Made by a program: the position numbers and the translations under genes. Shown piece by piece: positions 7,498-13,407 of a stretch of DNA of 64,000 bases. Origin of the DNA: Arthrobacter sp. OY3WO11 (GTDB lineage Bacteria; Actinomycetota; Actinomycetes; Actinomycetales; Micrococcaceae); NCBI RefSeq assembly GCF_001641125.1, contig NZ_LWLP01000001.1, positions 2,404,715-2,468,714 of the forward strand. Direction: 5' to 3'. The stretch's first letter is position 1, and each line of letters begins with the position of its first letter. A model generated the notes under the pieces. It did not search any database and had not been told where the DNA came from. It saw only the letters and a list, made by a program, of their open reading frames with translations.

Positions 7498-8423
7498 TAC
7501 AGTTCCTCCGCCTTGATACGGAGGTTCTTGCTTATCCGGGCTAGGAAGTCCCGTGTCTCATCGAGCAGATTGCCGGCCTCCTGGCTGGCCACAGCGGGAA
7601 GTTCAAGGGATTCAATAGCCAGAGCCAATGCCAGCAGCTTTTCCTTGTCCGGGGCTAAGAGTGCCTTTCGCGCAGCTTCTTCGACCTCCGCAGTTTGGGC
7701 AGCTTCCGCGGCCGCTTTTTCAGCCGCCTCACGTTCAACTGCAAGGCGCTTCTGTCGCTCAGCTTCGATGGCAGCCTCACGCTCTGCCGCTTCCTCTCTT
7801 AACTTGATGTTCTCCTGGCGAATACGTTCCTGCTCCTCGGCCGCGGCCTTTTCCTGGGCGATACGCTCCGCTTCGGCCTTGGCCTTTGCGGCCTCCTGAG
7901 CTTCGAACGCTTCCTTCGAACTGGCGACTAGATTCTCAAAAGTTTCGTCCGTCATGTCGTCCAAGCTGTACAGACTCACGTCCGGCACGTATTTGGATAG
8001 CTTCTCAATACGTTCAGCGTGTCTTGCCGCCTTGCGTTCAGCCTGCTTTATTTCGGCGAACTTCTCCTGGTTTTCGAGATGCTCCTCGACTGGAACGATG
8101 AGGGCTTTGATGATGTTCGCCATACCGTCGATGGCCTTTCCCTCACGCAGCGACTGCTCTTTGAGAGTTTTGCGGGTGCTCTCCACTTCAACCCTGACGG
8201 CCTTCAGCGCCAAGCGCTTCGTGCGGGCTTCATGCATCAGGGCGGTTTGGTCTTCTTCAGTTACGACGATGTCGGTCGCGCCGGCCGCTAGGACTTTCGC
8301 CTTGCCGTACGCCTCACCGAAGTTCGACAGCAGGACTTCGACCTTGGTTTGTTCTAGCCCATTGTCTTTGCCGACGACGGCCAGTTCAGTTACTTCTTGA
8401 TTGAGTTGTGTTGGTTGATTCAC
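7497..8423 (-). CDS. DUF1351-like coiled-coil recombination accessory protein
   Basis: The 308-residue product is almost entirely helical. It has an N-terminal domain with YGKAKVLAAGATDIVV and RTKRLALKAVRVEVESTRK, a central region linking to a long Ala/Glu/Lys/Arg coiled coil (about 170-250), and a short C-terminal helical domain. This is the layout of DUF1351-type phage proteins that usually sit next to the single-strand annealing gene, as here. It starts with GTG. It probably supports the annealing protein, but its molecular role is not established. Confidence 0.7.
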   Translation of the reverse strand: MNQPTQLNQEVTELAVVGKDNGLEQTKVEVLLSNFGEAYGKAKVLAAGATDIVVTEEDQTALMHEARTKRLALKAVRVEVESTRKTLKEQSLREGKAIDGMANIIKALIVPVEEHLENQEKFAEIKQAERKAARHAERIEKLSKYVPDVSLYSLDDMTDETFENLVASSKEAFEAQEAAKAKAEAERIAQEKAAAEEQERIRQENIKLREEAAEREAAIEAERQKRLAVEREAAEKAAAEAAQTAEVEEAARKALLAPDKEKLLALALAIESLELPAVASQEAGNLLDETRDFLARISKNLRIKAEEL

Positions 8424-8657
8424 TTAGTTCTGTGGCTTCACGCCACCTCCGATTACTTTGATGTTCTGAGCTATCTCTCGTCGCCGCCGTAGTCTTACTA
8501 GGCTCACCGAGCTGGAAGGCAGATGCATGGTCCTGATATTGCCGATGATCTGCTTTACGCGCTCCTGGCCGGCTAAGGATTGGGGACAACCGTGTATGTT
8601 CTTCGACGAATCACGGGGCTCGTAGCAATACGAGCAGGCGACCTCAGATGTGTTCAT
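8424..8657 (-). CDS. Small CxxC protein
   Basis: The 77-residue product starts MNTSEVACSYCYEPRDSS and has a third Cys shortly after, then a basic C-terminal half. A zinc-binding N-terminus is likely. The start is chosen at 8657, overlapping the upstream gene by 14 bases; an in-frame ATG at 8669 is an alternative. Function unknown. Confidence 0.5.
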   Translation of the reverse strand: MNTSEVACSYCYEPRDSSKNIHGCPQSLAGQERVKQIIGNIRTMHLPSSSVSLVRLRRRREIAQNIKVIGGGVKPQN

Positions 8658-8940
8658 GGCAGCCTCCACACATCCCGTCTACGACGATTTCCCCGCAGCA
8701 GTTGCTCGGCCGTAACAGCTCCAGGAAGTCCTGGTACTGAGGCTCATCAGACTCTAGGAGGGTGAAGCGGAATACCGGGCCTTTGACGTGCGTAGTGCGA
8801 ATCCGGCAACTTTCCTGGCGTAGTTCGTGAAGCCGGCCACCGTATCGGAAGCAGATTTCATTCAGTTCGATATTGGTTGCGCCTTGCTCCCCACGCTCTT
8901 CCAGAAGGTCGTAGATGCGCTCTTTCTGCGTCTTAGCCAT
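8644..8940 (-). CDS. Helix-turn-helix protein with C-terminal Cys cluster
   Basis: Residues 1-60 read as a winged helix: ERIYDLLEERGEQGATNIEL, then a recognition helix and RLHELRQE followed by a wing with RIRTTHVKG. This matches the phage helix-turn-helix group that regulates or remodels DNA at replication and recombination genes. The C-terminus carries CCGEIVVDGMCGGCH, probably a zinc site. It heads the recombination part of the cassette and could be its regulator. Confidence 0.7.
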   Translation of the reverse strand: MAKTQKERIYDLLEERGEQGATNIELNEICFRYGGRLHELRQESCRIRTTHVKGPVFRFTLLESDEPQYQDFLELLRPSNCCGEIVVDGMCGGCHEHI

Positions 8941-9052
8941 TGCACACCGCCTGGCTGTAAAAGACGTTCAGGAGCGAGAAGTAAGTATCCTGCGTGATGA
9001 GGCCAGCCTCGTACTGAAGCTTGGTTACCCATACCTTGTCTATAAGATTCAT
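8933..9052 (-). CDS. 39-residue protein in the cassette head
   Basis: Its ATG overlaps the stop of the upstream small gene by 4 bases, and it overlaps the next gene by 8 bases. The sequence starts MNLIDKVWVTKLQYEAGLIT and is amphipathic. Position and overlap support a real gene; the function is unknown. Confidence 0.5.
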   Translation of the reverse strand: MNLIDKVWVTKLQYEAGLITQDTYFSLLNVFYSQAVCNG

Positions 9053-9198
9053 CGGGCACCTCCCGTCAGGGCCAGGCCCAGGAAGATGAGGCCGAAAAAG
9101 AATGCAGCTATAAAAGCGGTTCCAGAGAGCCAGCCGATTACTTCATTTCGGGCAGAACGCCAGGAGGGGGAATTGGTATATCGGGGTTGTTTGTTCAT
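9049..9198 (-). CDS. 49-residue single-pass membrane protein, head of second cassette
   Basis: The product starts MNKQPRYTNSPSW and has one hydrophobic segment (about residues 20-44, rich in Phe, Gly and Leu). It begins about 20 bases after the predicted transcription start of control-region copy 2. The overlap of its stop with the next start supports it. Confidence 0.6.
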   Translation of the reverse strand: MNKQPRYTNSPSWRSARNEVIGWLSGTAFIAAFFFGLIFLGLALTGGAR

Positions 9199-9199
9199 T

Positions 9200-9270
9200 G
9201 GTTAGACGCCTTATTTATATAAAGATTATGCGCCAAGCACTTTGGGAATGCAATACACTTATCCACAAGT
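9200..9270 (-). promoter_or_regulatory. Repeated control region, copy 2: leftward promoter with perfect DnaA box
   Basis: The minus-strand promoter is TTGCAT (9253-9248), a 17-base spacer and CATAAT (9230-9225), identical in both boxes to copy 1 at 3946-4017. A perfect DnaA box TTATCCACA lies at 9259-9267, at the same offset as the TTATGCACA of copy 1. It drives the ten-gene cassette 9198-5955. Confidence 0.8.
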
Positions 9271-9273
9271 ATC

Positions 9274-9302
9274 TAGCCAAATAATCAGCACCCATTTATA
9301 AT
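9274..9302 (+). promoter_or_regulatory. Rightward promoter, divergent from copy 2
   Basis: TAGCCA (9274-9279), a 17-base spacer and a perfect TATAAT (9297-9302) predict a start near 9309 for the genes at 9474 and 9965. Confidence 0.65.
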
Positions 9303-9310
9303 GCCTATAT

Positions 9311-9355
9311 AACCCCCGGCAAAGTTGGTTTAGACGCCTATCTCCGCCGGGGGTT
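9311..9355 (+). promoter_or_regulatory. 5'-terminal hairpin of the rightward transcript
   Basis: AACCCCCGGC (9311-9320) and GCCGGGGGTT (9346-9355) form a perfect 10-bp stem that would start almost at the first transcribed base. No T-run follows, so it is more likely a stabilising or regulatory 5' hairpin than a terminator. Its loop contains the TTTAGACGCC block also found in the two control-region repeats. Confidence 0.5.
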
Positions 9356-9473
9356 AGTTTGTGTCTTACTTCGTCTTCTGGTGCCGGTCGTATAACCTAC
9401 GAGCAAGGTGCGCTGCTGGGGGAAGCTGGCTGGGCTCCGTACAGCCCCGTCCAGCACTGGAAAGAAGCAAGCA

Positions 9474-9968
9474 ATGTCTACTGAAGCCACGCCCGAAACA
9501 AAGCCGCCGGCGAACCGCACCAAGCTGATTCTGATCGTCATCGGGGGTTTGGTCGTCGTGCTCCTGGCCATCATCGCCATCGCCGTTTCCTCCCAAGCGA
9601 TTCGAGCCGGTGAGGAAGCTGCGGCCAAAGAGAGCGCTATTGCCCAGGAGTCCAAGATGGCCGCAATTGCTGCCGCTGGAGAGAAGGCCCTGGCTGACCA
9701 GCGCGCTGAGGACGCTAAAGACGCGAGCTACGTTTGTGAACAGCGGCTGCTGAAGGTACACCCGACGGCTACGGTTCAGGCCGGGAAGACCAAGTCCACA
9801 TACAGGGCTTCAGACGGCAGCTTTGACACCGTTGGCGCTTACACGGATGCCCCCAAGGGAAACACCATCCCGATGCAATTCAAGTGCTCGTCCAAAAAGG
9901 GCAGCGGCACGAGCTGGACGGTGTTCCTGAGCAATGACGGACACGGCGACAAGATTCCCGGAACGTGA
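9474..9968 (+). CDS. Single-pass membrane protein with extracytoplasmic domain
   Basis: After a polar N-terminus (MSTEATPETKPPANRTK) comes one strong membrane helix (residues about 20-42), an Ala/Glu/Lys helical stalk (about 45-85) and an outer domain with two Cys that could form a disulfide. ATG at 9474 follows GGAAAGAAG and starts the soluble tail; an upstream in-frame start at 9408 is unlikely. The stop overlaps the next start (GTGA). Similar stalk-and-domain proteins are common in actinobacterial elements and have no known role. Confidence 0.65.
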   Translation: MSTEATPETKPPANRTKLILIVIGGLVVVLLAIIAIAVSSQAIRAGEEAAAKESAIAQESKMAAIAAAGEKALADQRAEDAKDASYVCEQRLLKVHPTATVQAGKTKSTYRASDGSFDTVGAYTDAPKGNTIPMQFKCSSKKGSGTSWTVFLSNDGHGDKIPGT

Positions 9969-10558
9969 AAAAACCCCCTCGCTACACCTCTGCTTTAGTT
10001 CTAACCCTCATCAGCGTCGTTGTCCTTACGGTTGCGGCAATTCTTGTCACCCGCGGCCTTATGCCTGTGGGCACCACTGCACAAACGCCAAACTTCACAG
10101 ACTGGGTGAGTGCTTTAGGCCAGGCGGTAGGCGCCCTAGGAACCGCGGGGGCTTTGTGGCTCGGCGCTTACACGTACCGGCGGCAGGCGAATGACCAGCG
10201 TCGAGCGCAGGCTTCTGCCGTGACCCTGGTCATGAAAGAAAAGGCGGGCTGGAGTACTTGGAACGGCTTGGTTAGAAATGACAGCCCATTGCCAATCTTT
10301 GATGTGGCGCTGGTAGGCGTAGACGCAAACGGTAATGATGTCGCCAAGACGAGGCATGAGCGACCCTACCTGCCAGGAACAGTCGATCGTGGAGCTAATT
10401 CATACAGTGGCAGTTTGGAGAAACTAAGTCTGAAGGAAGCTTCACACGTTTGTTTCACCGATGCTGCGGGCCACAAGTGGAAGCGTTCAGGCACCGGCGT
10501 TCTGGAGGAAGTCCGGGACTACCGCTACCTGGCGGACAAAGACACTATGGGTGAATGA
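9965..10558 (+). CDS. Membrane protein with cytoplasmic beta domain
   Basis: The 197-residue product starts with GTG and has two hydrophobic segments (about 11-32 and 45-64). A YTYRRQANDQRRAQASAVTL connector and a beta-rich domain with VRNDSPLPIFDVALVGV follow. The connector and the R/KN-S-P-I signature match the protein at 5439-5966. It is coupled to the upstream gene. Function unknown. Confidence 0.65.
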   Translation: MKKPPRYTSALVLTLISVVVLTVAAILVTRGLMPVGTTAQTPNFTDWVSALGQAVGALGTAGALWLGAYTYRRQANDQRRAQASAVTLVMKEKAGWSTWNGLVRNDSPLPIFDVALVGVDANGNDVAKTRHERPYLPGTVDRGANSYSGSLEKLSLKEASHVCFTDAAGHKWKRSGTGVLEEVRDYRYLADKDTMGE

Positions 10559-10730
10559 TGAACGCCTCGTAGTAAATCTTCGAGCCCGTCTGGCTGCGAT
10601 TGTCCGGCACCACGGTGGTGACAATCTGCACCTGAACGTGGCCTGATTCGTAGCTCCGGATGAGTCGGTTCACCTGTTCACAGAGATACTTGGCGGACTC
10701 TGCGTAAACGGTCGAAAGCCTTGCAGACAT
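10545..10730 (-). CDS. Unknown 61-residue protein
   Basis: It starts MSARLSTVYAESAKYLCEQVN and is predicted to be helix followed by beta strands. Its end overlaps the convergent gene by 14 bases. The stretch upstream is structured (see 10767-10851). Low evidence beyond a clean frame and start. Confidence 0.45.
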   Translation of the reverse strand: MSARLSTVYAESAKYLCEQVNRLIRSYESGHVQVQIVTTVVPDNRSQTGSKIYYEAFIIHP

Positions 10731-10766
10731 CGTGGACTCCTAGCTGGGGGTAGGTAGCGGAAACCT

Positions 10767-10851
10767 TACGGGAGCTTGTTTGTGCCAGGAAACCCTTGAG
10801 ACCCCCTATTCAAAAAAGGGGGCATACGTTCGGATAGGCTACGCTCCCGTA
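10767..10851 (-). ncRNA. Nested hairpin between the HNH gene and the 61-residue gene
   Basis: TACGGGAGC (10767-10775) pairs perfectly with GCTCCCGTA (10843-10851). The loop contains a second hairpin, CCCCCT/AGGGGG (10802-10822) with an A/T-rich loop. It could be a structured leader of the 61-residue gene, a processing signal or a protein-binding site. Strand is assigned from the neighbouring genes only. Confidence 0.35.
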
Positions 10852-10863
10852 TAAGCGCTTCGC

Positions 10864-11136
10864 TTAGGGAGTGGTCGTAAAGGCTGGTTGTTTCTTCTGC
10901 AACCAAGGGTGAATTCGAGCATGGCACGCATGGCAAAGGCTAACCACGTTCTTCATGTGATAGCTTCCCCATCGGCTTATAGGTATGACGTGGTGGAAGC
11001 ACTGCCCCTTTCCCAGGCATACATAGCAACGTCCGATGGTGTGGGCCATCTTGATCTTGTCGAACCGCGCACGCATTTTTGCTAGGCGGGCGGGCTTCAT
11101 CCATCCCCTGGTCGGATCATTGGCCTTTTCTATCAA
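10864..11136 (-). CDS. HNH endonuclease
   Basis: The 90-residue protein has a compact HNH (His-Me finger) nuclease domain: CYVCLG, a CFHHVIPISRWG segment carrying the catalytic His, the Asn of KNVVSLCH, and CHACHARIHPW with the metal- and zinc-binding His and Cys. Free-standing HNH proteins of this size are common in phages, next to packaging genes or as homing-type nicking enzymes. It is too short to be a Cas9, IscB or McrA protein. It nicks or cuts double-stranded DNA with Mg2+ in characterised relatives; its target here is unknown. The stop codon lies in a small inverted repeat TAAGCG-CTT-CGCTTA. Confidence 0.88.
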   Translation of the reverse strand: MIEKANDPTRGWMKPARLAKMRARFDKIKMAHTIGRCYVCLGKGQCFHHVIPISRWGSYHMKNVVSLCHACHARIHPWLQKKQPAFTTTP

Positions 11137-11153
11137 TTCGAATAAGCGAGCTT

Positions 11154-11471
11154 CTATAACCGCCCTCCGAGCTGCGCCTTGAGCAAAGCACTGAAGTACC
11201 GTGCCGGCGCTTTACCAGTCCGGGCTTGTTCGGCTAGGTCGCTGAACTTCTGACAGCCCAGGGCATAGATGGCCTTGCAGTACCAGGCGCGGAACTCCGG
11301 ACTCGTAACGTCACCGTAGGCTCCGAGCAGAGCGTCGACTTCATCCCTAGTCTTATGACATTCACAACTGCAATTGTCAGTTGCAATTGAAGGTTCGAAG
11401 AACCTTTTTTCAATTGGTTGCCTACCGGCAGTAAAGGGTTGATAGTTTGCGGATATCTTTTCTAGGGCCAT
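11154..11471 (-). CDS. Unknown protein with CxCxCH motif
   Basis: The 105-residue product starts MALEKISANYQP after an AAGGAGG about ten bases upstream. It has CSCECHKTRDE near residues 33-43 and a helical C-terminal half with AWYCKAIYALGCQKFSDL. The Cys/His cluster suggests metal binding. It lies 18 bases upstream of the HNH gene, in the same direction, and downstream of the structured region at 11,554-11,776, which may be its leader. Confidence 0.6.
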   Translation of the reverse strand: MALEKISANYQPFTAGRQPIEKRFFEPSIATDNCSCECHKTRDEVDALLGAYGDVTSPEFRAWYCKAIYALGCQKFSDLAEQARTGKAPARYFSALLKAQLGGRL

Positions 11472-11553
11472 AGCGAATACACCTCCTTGCATGGCGCATA
11501 AGGGCTTGATGATTGTTCTGAACCCCATGCGGCCGCTAGGAGTGCTTTGATGT

Positions 11554-11776
11554 ATTCACAGGCTGGTAGAGAGAGGCAAGGATTTCCCATTTTCGCCTTG
11601 CAACGGCGGGCGTATGTATTCCCCGCCAGCTTTACCTTGGCCCCGCTTTGGGGCGGGGTTGCAAACTAACTTCCTTACTTTTGGTCGCCTTATCTCCACC
11701 CGTGCCCAATCGCACGATGGGTGCAGCCACAACGACGAGGATGCTTTTTGGATACTCTCTCTACCAGCCTGTGAAT
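11554..11776. ncRNA. Multi-helix structured RNA candidate closed by a 22-bp stem
   Basis: A perfect 22-bp inverted repeat (11554-11575 and 11755-11776, arms beginning ATTCACAGG and ending CCTGTGAAT) encloses 179 bases with at least four further hairpins: GCAAGG/CCTTGC, GGCGGG/CCCGCC, CCCCGC/GCGGGG, and CACCC..GTGC/GCAC..GGGTG. There is no credible gene inside. The leftward sense is somewhat more likely because a leftward terminator (11786-11813) lies just upstream and the gene at 11471 lies just downstream; this would make it a 5' leader. An origin of replication or transfer on the DNA level is also possible. Confidence 0.5.
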
Positions 11777-11785
11777 GTGCGGGGG

Positions 11786-11813
11786 CAAAAGAAATGCCCC
11801 TCTTTCGAGGGGC
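11786..11813 (-). terminator. Leftward intrinsic terminator
   Basis: On the minus strand GCCCCTC-GAAA-GAGGGGC (GNRA-type loop) is followed by ATTTCTTTT. It probably ends the leftward transcript that comes from 16563. Confidence 0.65.
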
Positions 11814-11851
11814 TAGTCCAACTTCGTATCTAGCATATCAAAAACAGCTTA

Positions 11852-11915
11852 GAATACAAGATTTCGACTAACCGCTCTGGTCAGTCTATTGAAGTTGGAC
11901 TGACTTCTTGTATTT
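11852..11915. repeat. Compound inverted repeat
   Basis: AATACAAGA and TCTTGTATT flank an inner GTCAGTC/GACTGAC stem. The surrounding sequence is AT-rich and contains no gene. It lies in the 3' region of the leftward transcript and could be a protein-binding or partition-like site. Confidence 0.4.
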
Positions 11916-11979
11916 TCGCTTATGTCTCTGAATTAAGCAATAGCAATTATGCCGACAATTCTTCATTATGAACTTATCG

Positions 11980-12112
11980 GATAATCGCGTCCGACGTACC
12001 TACCCGGATCAAACAGACAAGCACCAGTGCCTCCACCGGGCACGGACAACTCAGCTCCTGAAACGCGATGTCGGAGCTACACCGGTCACCTATATGGCGG
12101 CCGGTTTTTATT
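11980..12112 (+). ncRNA. Candidate small RNA of about 120 nt ending in a terminator
   Basis: A GATAAT box (11980-11985) precedes a stretch with hairpins GTGCC/GGCAC (12027-12043) and AGCTCC/GGAGCT (12053-12078). It ends with a plus-strand terminator: ACCGG (12081-12085), CCGGT (12101-12105), then a T-run. No -35 box is obvious. The only reading frame here (11968-12150) lacks a ribosome-binding site. A terminator with no gene before it suggests a rightward non-coding transcript. Confidence 0.4.
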
Positions 12113-12344
12113 CTTCTACCACTAAACCCTCAATAATCCTGTATATATAAACGCAAGTAACGGTGTCCGGGTCTAATCCAAACGCTTCCGCAAGTTCCCG
12201 TGCGTCACTGGTCGCCCGCTTCATACACTCCGCCCAGGTTCGCCGAGACTCCATACTGAAGACGCCATCGAAGTCGGCGTAGCGCTGCAACTCGTGGTCG
12301 TAGGCTTCAGCCTGGTAGCAGTAGCTATCCATGTATCTATCCAT
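12108..12344 (-). CDS. Unknown 78-residue protein
   Basis: Starts MDRYMDSYCYQAEAYDHELQ (an ATG at 12332 is an alternative) and contains a helix-turn-like ARELAEAFGLDPDTV. Its ATG follows the upstream stop TGA directly. It is the last gene of the leftward transfer-type transcript. Function unknown. Confidence 0.55.
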   Translation of the reverse strand: MDRYMDSYCYQAEAYDHELQRYADFDGVFSMESRRTWAECMKRATSDARELAEAFGLDPDTVTCVYIYRIIEGLVVEE

Positions 12345-12551
12345 TCAGGACTCTTCCGGTTCTGAGAGACAAAGCACCACGCAGCTGTACTCCTGATTCA
12401 GGTTGAAGCCGTAGCGGGCGGATACAGCCTCAATCGCTTTCTTCGCTGCCGCCTCTTCATCGTTGAGGAAGCAGTACACCTCGCCGCGATGGTAGTGCTT
12501 CTTGTGTCCCCCAGGCGGCGTCACTCCGACGACGTACTCAAACATGGGCAT
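12345..12551 (-). CDS. Unknown 68-residue protein
   Basis: The product starts MPMFEYVVGVTPPGG and looks like a small alpha/beta protein with one Ala-rich helix (EEAAAKKAIEAVSARYG). It is adjacent to the genes on both sides in the leftward transcript. No family recognised. Confidence 0.55.
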   Translation of the reverse strand: MPMFEYVVGVTPPGGHKKHYHRGEVYCFLNDEEAAAKKAIEAVSARYGFNLNQEYSCVVLCLSEPEES

Positions 12552-12557
12552 CTGTCG

Positions 12558-12644
12558 CTAATCCCTCTCCACGTATTCCTTGATGGTCCCCATGCAAGAT
12601 TCGATGTACAGGCGCTCAAGCCGCTCCCGTTCCTTGTCTTCCAT
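12558..12644 (-). CDS. Possible 28-residue charged peptide
   Basis: An ATG frame inside the end of the replication-relaxation gene reads MEDKERERLERLYIESC and stops just before the next gene. It overlaps the upstream gene by 29 bases. It could be a translational coupler or chance. Confidence 0.25.
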   Translation of the reverse strand: MEDKERERLERLYIESCMGTIKEYVERD

Positions 12645-13290
12645 TTCCAACCAGCCTTTCTGCTGCTTCACTGAACAGCACGGTGCTGAACAGAGCCTGC
12701 TCCCCTAGTTTGTGAATGATGTCTTCCAGGTACTTCCGGCGGGCTTCATCTGGCACCAGCCACAGCACCAGCGGGAACGCCCGATCTTCGGGCCAGGCCC
12801 CGGAATCAATCGCCTGGATATAGCGCCGCATCTTGGCCGTCAGCTGGGCTTCCCACTCCACGCCGGAATCCTGCTCACCGAAGTAGCAGGCTCCGCCAAT
12901 TTCCAAGTAGAAGTCGGGCTTCAATAAGACGTGGCCGACACGGGTATGGCACCAGGGCTCAGTCCTAAAGGTCATGTTCCGAGCGCCTGCTTCTATGAGG
13001 CGGACGAACGTTTCCGCGATGTCCAGGGTGTGAGGTTCGGGAGTCCGTGCCTTGGTGGAGGCGAGCTGGTAGACGTACTCCGCAGAGCCGCTGTAAGCCC
13101 CCCACATCCGCTTCAGGTAACCCAGTTGGGTAAGACGCTTCAGGTGCCTACAAGAGCGCACACGTTGGCCGTCAGGGGTGCCGGAGCGGTAGTGGATACG
13201 CCGGAGCTGGGAGGTGGTGAGCTGCCGGAATTGGGTGACGGTTTGGAGGACGGAGCGTTGAGTAGAAGATAGAGCAGAAAAACTATTCAT
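12616..13290 (-). CDS. Replication-relaxation family protein
   Basis: The 224-residue product fits the replication-relaxation family of actinobacterial plasmids and conjugative elements. It has an N-terminal winged helix (LSSTQRSVLQTVTQFRQL, TTSQLRRIHY, then HLKRLTQLGYLKR), and a second half with the D-E-X-E-like nuclease-fold layout: LKPDFYLEI, GEQDSGVEW, KMRRYIQAIDSG, FPLVLWLVPD. The family is linked to DNA processing for replication or transfer but lacks a settled biochemistry. Its gene is adjacent to the VirD4-like ATPase gene, as is usual for this family. Confidence 0.75.
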   Translation of the reverse strand: MNSFSALSSTQRSVLQTVTQFRQLTTSQLRRIHYRSGTPDGQRVRSCRHLKRLTQLGYLKRMWGAYSGSAEYVYQLASTKARTPEPHTLDIAETFVRLIEAGARNMTFRTEPWCHTRVGHVLLKPDFYLEIGGACYFGEQDSGVEWEAQLTAKMRRYIQAIDSGAWPEDRAFPLVLWLVPDEARRKYLEDIIHKLGEQALFSTVLFSEAAERLVGNGRQGTGAA

Positions 13291-13407
13291 TTAGAAAGTA
13301 CCGCCCGCCGCGTAATCAGGCCGCTGACCTGCACAAATAAGGTGTTCAGGTGTGAGCGGAATCAACGCCCTCGTCAACTGACGAATCAACAGGGTGTTCA
13401 GTCTCAT
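13291..13407 (-). CDS. Possible 38-residue coupled peptide
   Basis: The ATG overlaps the stop of the ATPase gene by 4 bases, and the TAA stop abuts the ATG of the replication-relaxation gene. The product starts MRLNTLLIRQLTRALIP and is basic and amphipathic. The perfect fit between two genes is suggestive; nothing else supports it. Confidence 0.35.
   Translation of the reverse strand: MRLNTLLIRQLTRALIPLTPEHLICAGQRPDYAAGGTF

Noticed and set aside
10864..11776. HNH gene with a nearby structured RNA as an IscB/OMEGA or HEARO-type system
   Set aside because: The HNH protein is only 90 residues, with no RuvC or bridge-helix region, and another gene separates it from the RNA candidate.
11968..12150. 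60-residue rightward frame
   Set aside because: No ribosome-binding site; it runs through a terminator and into the opposite gene.
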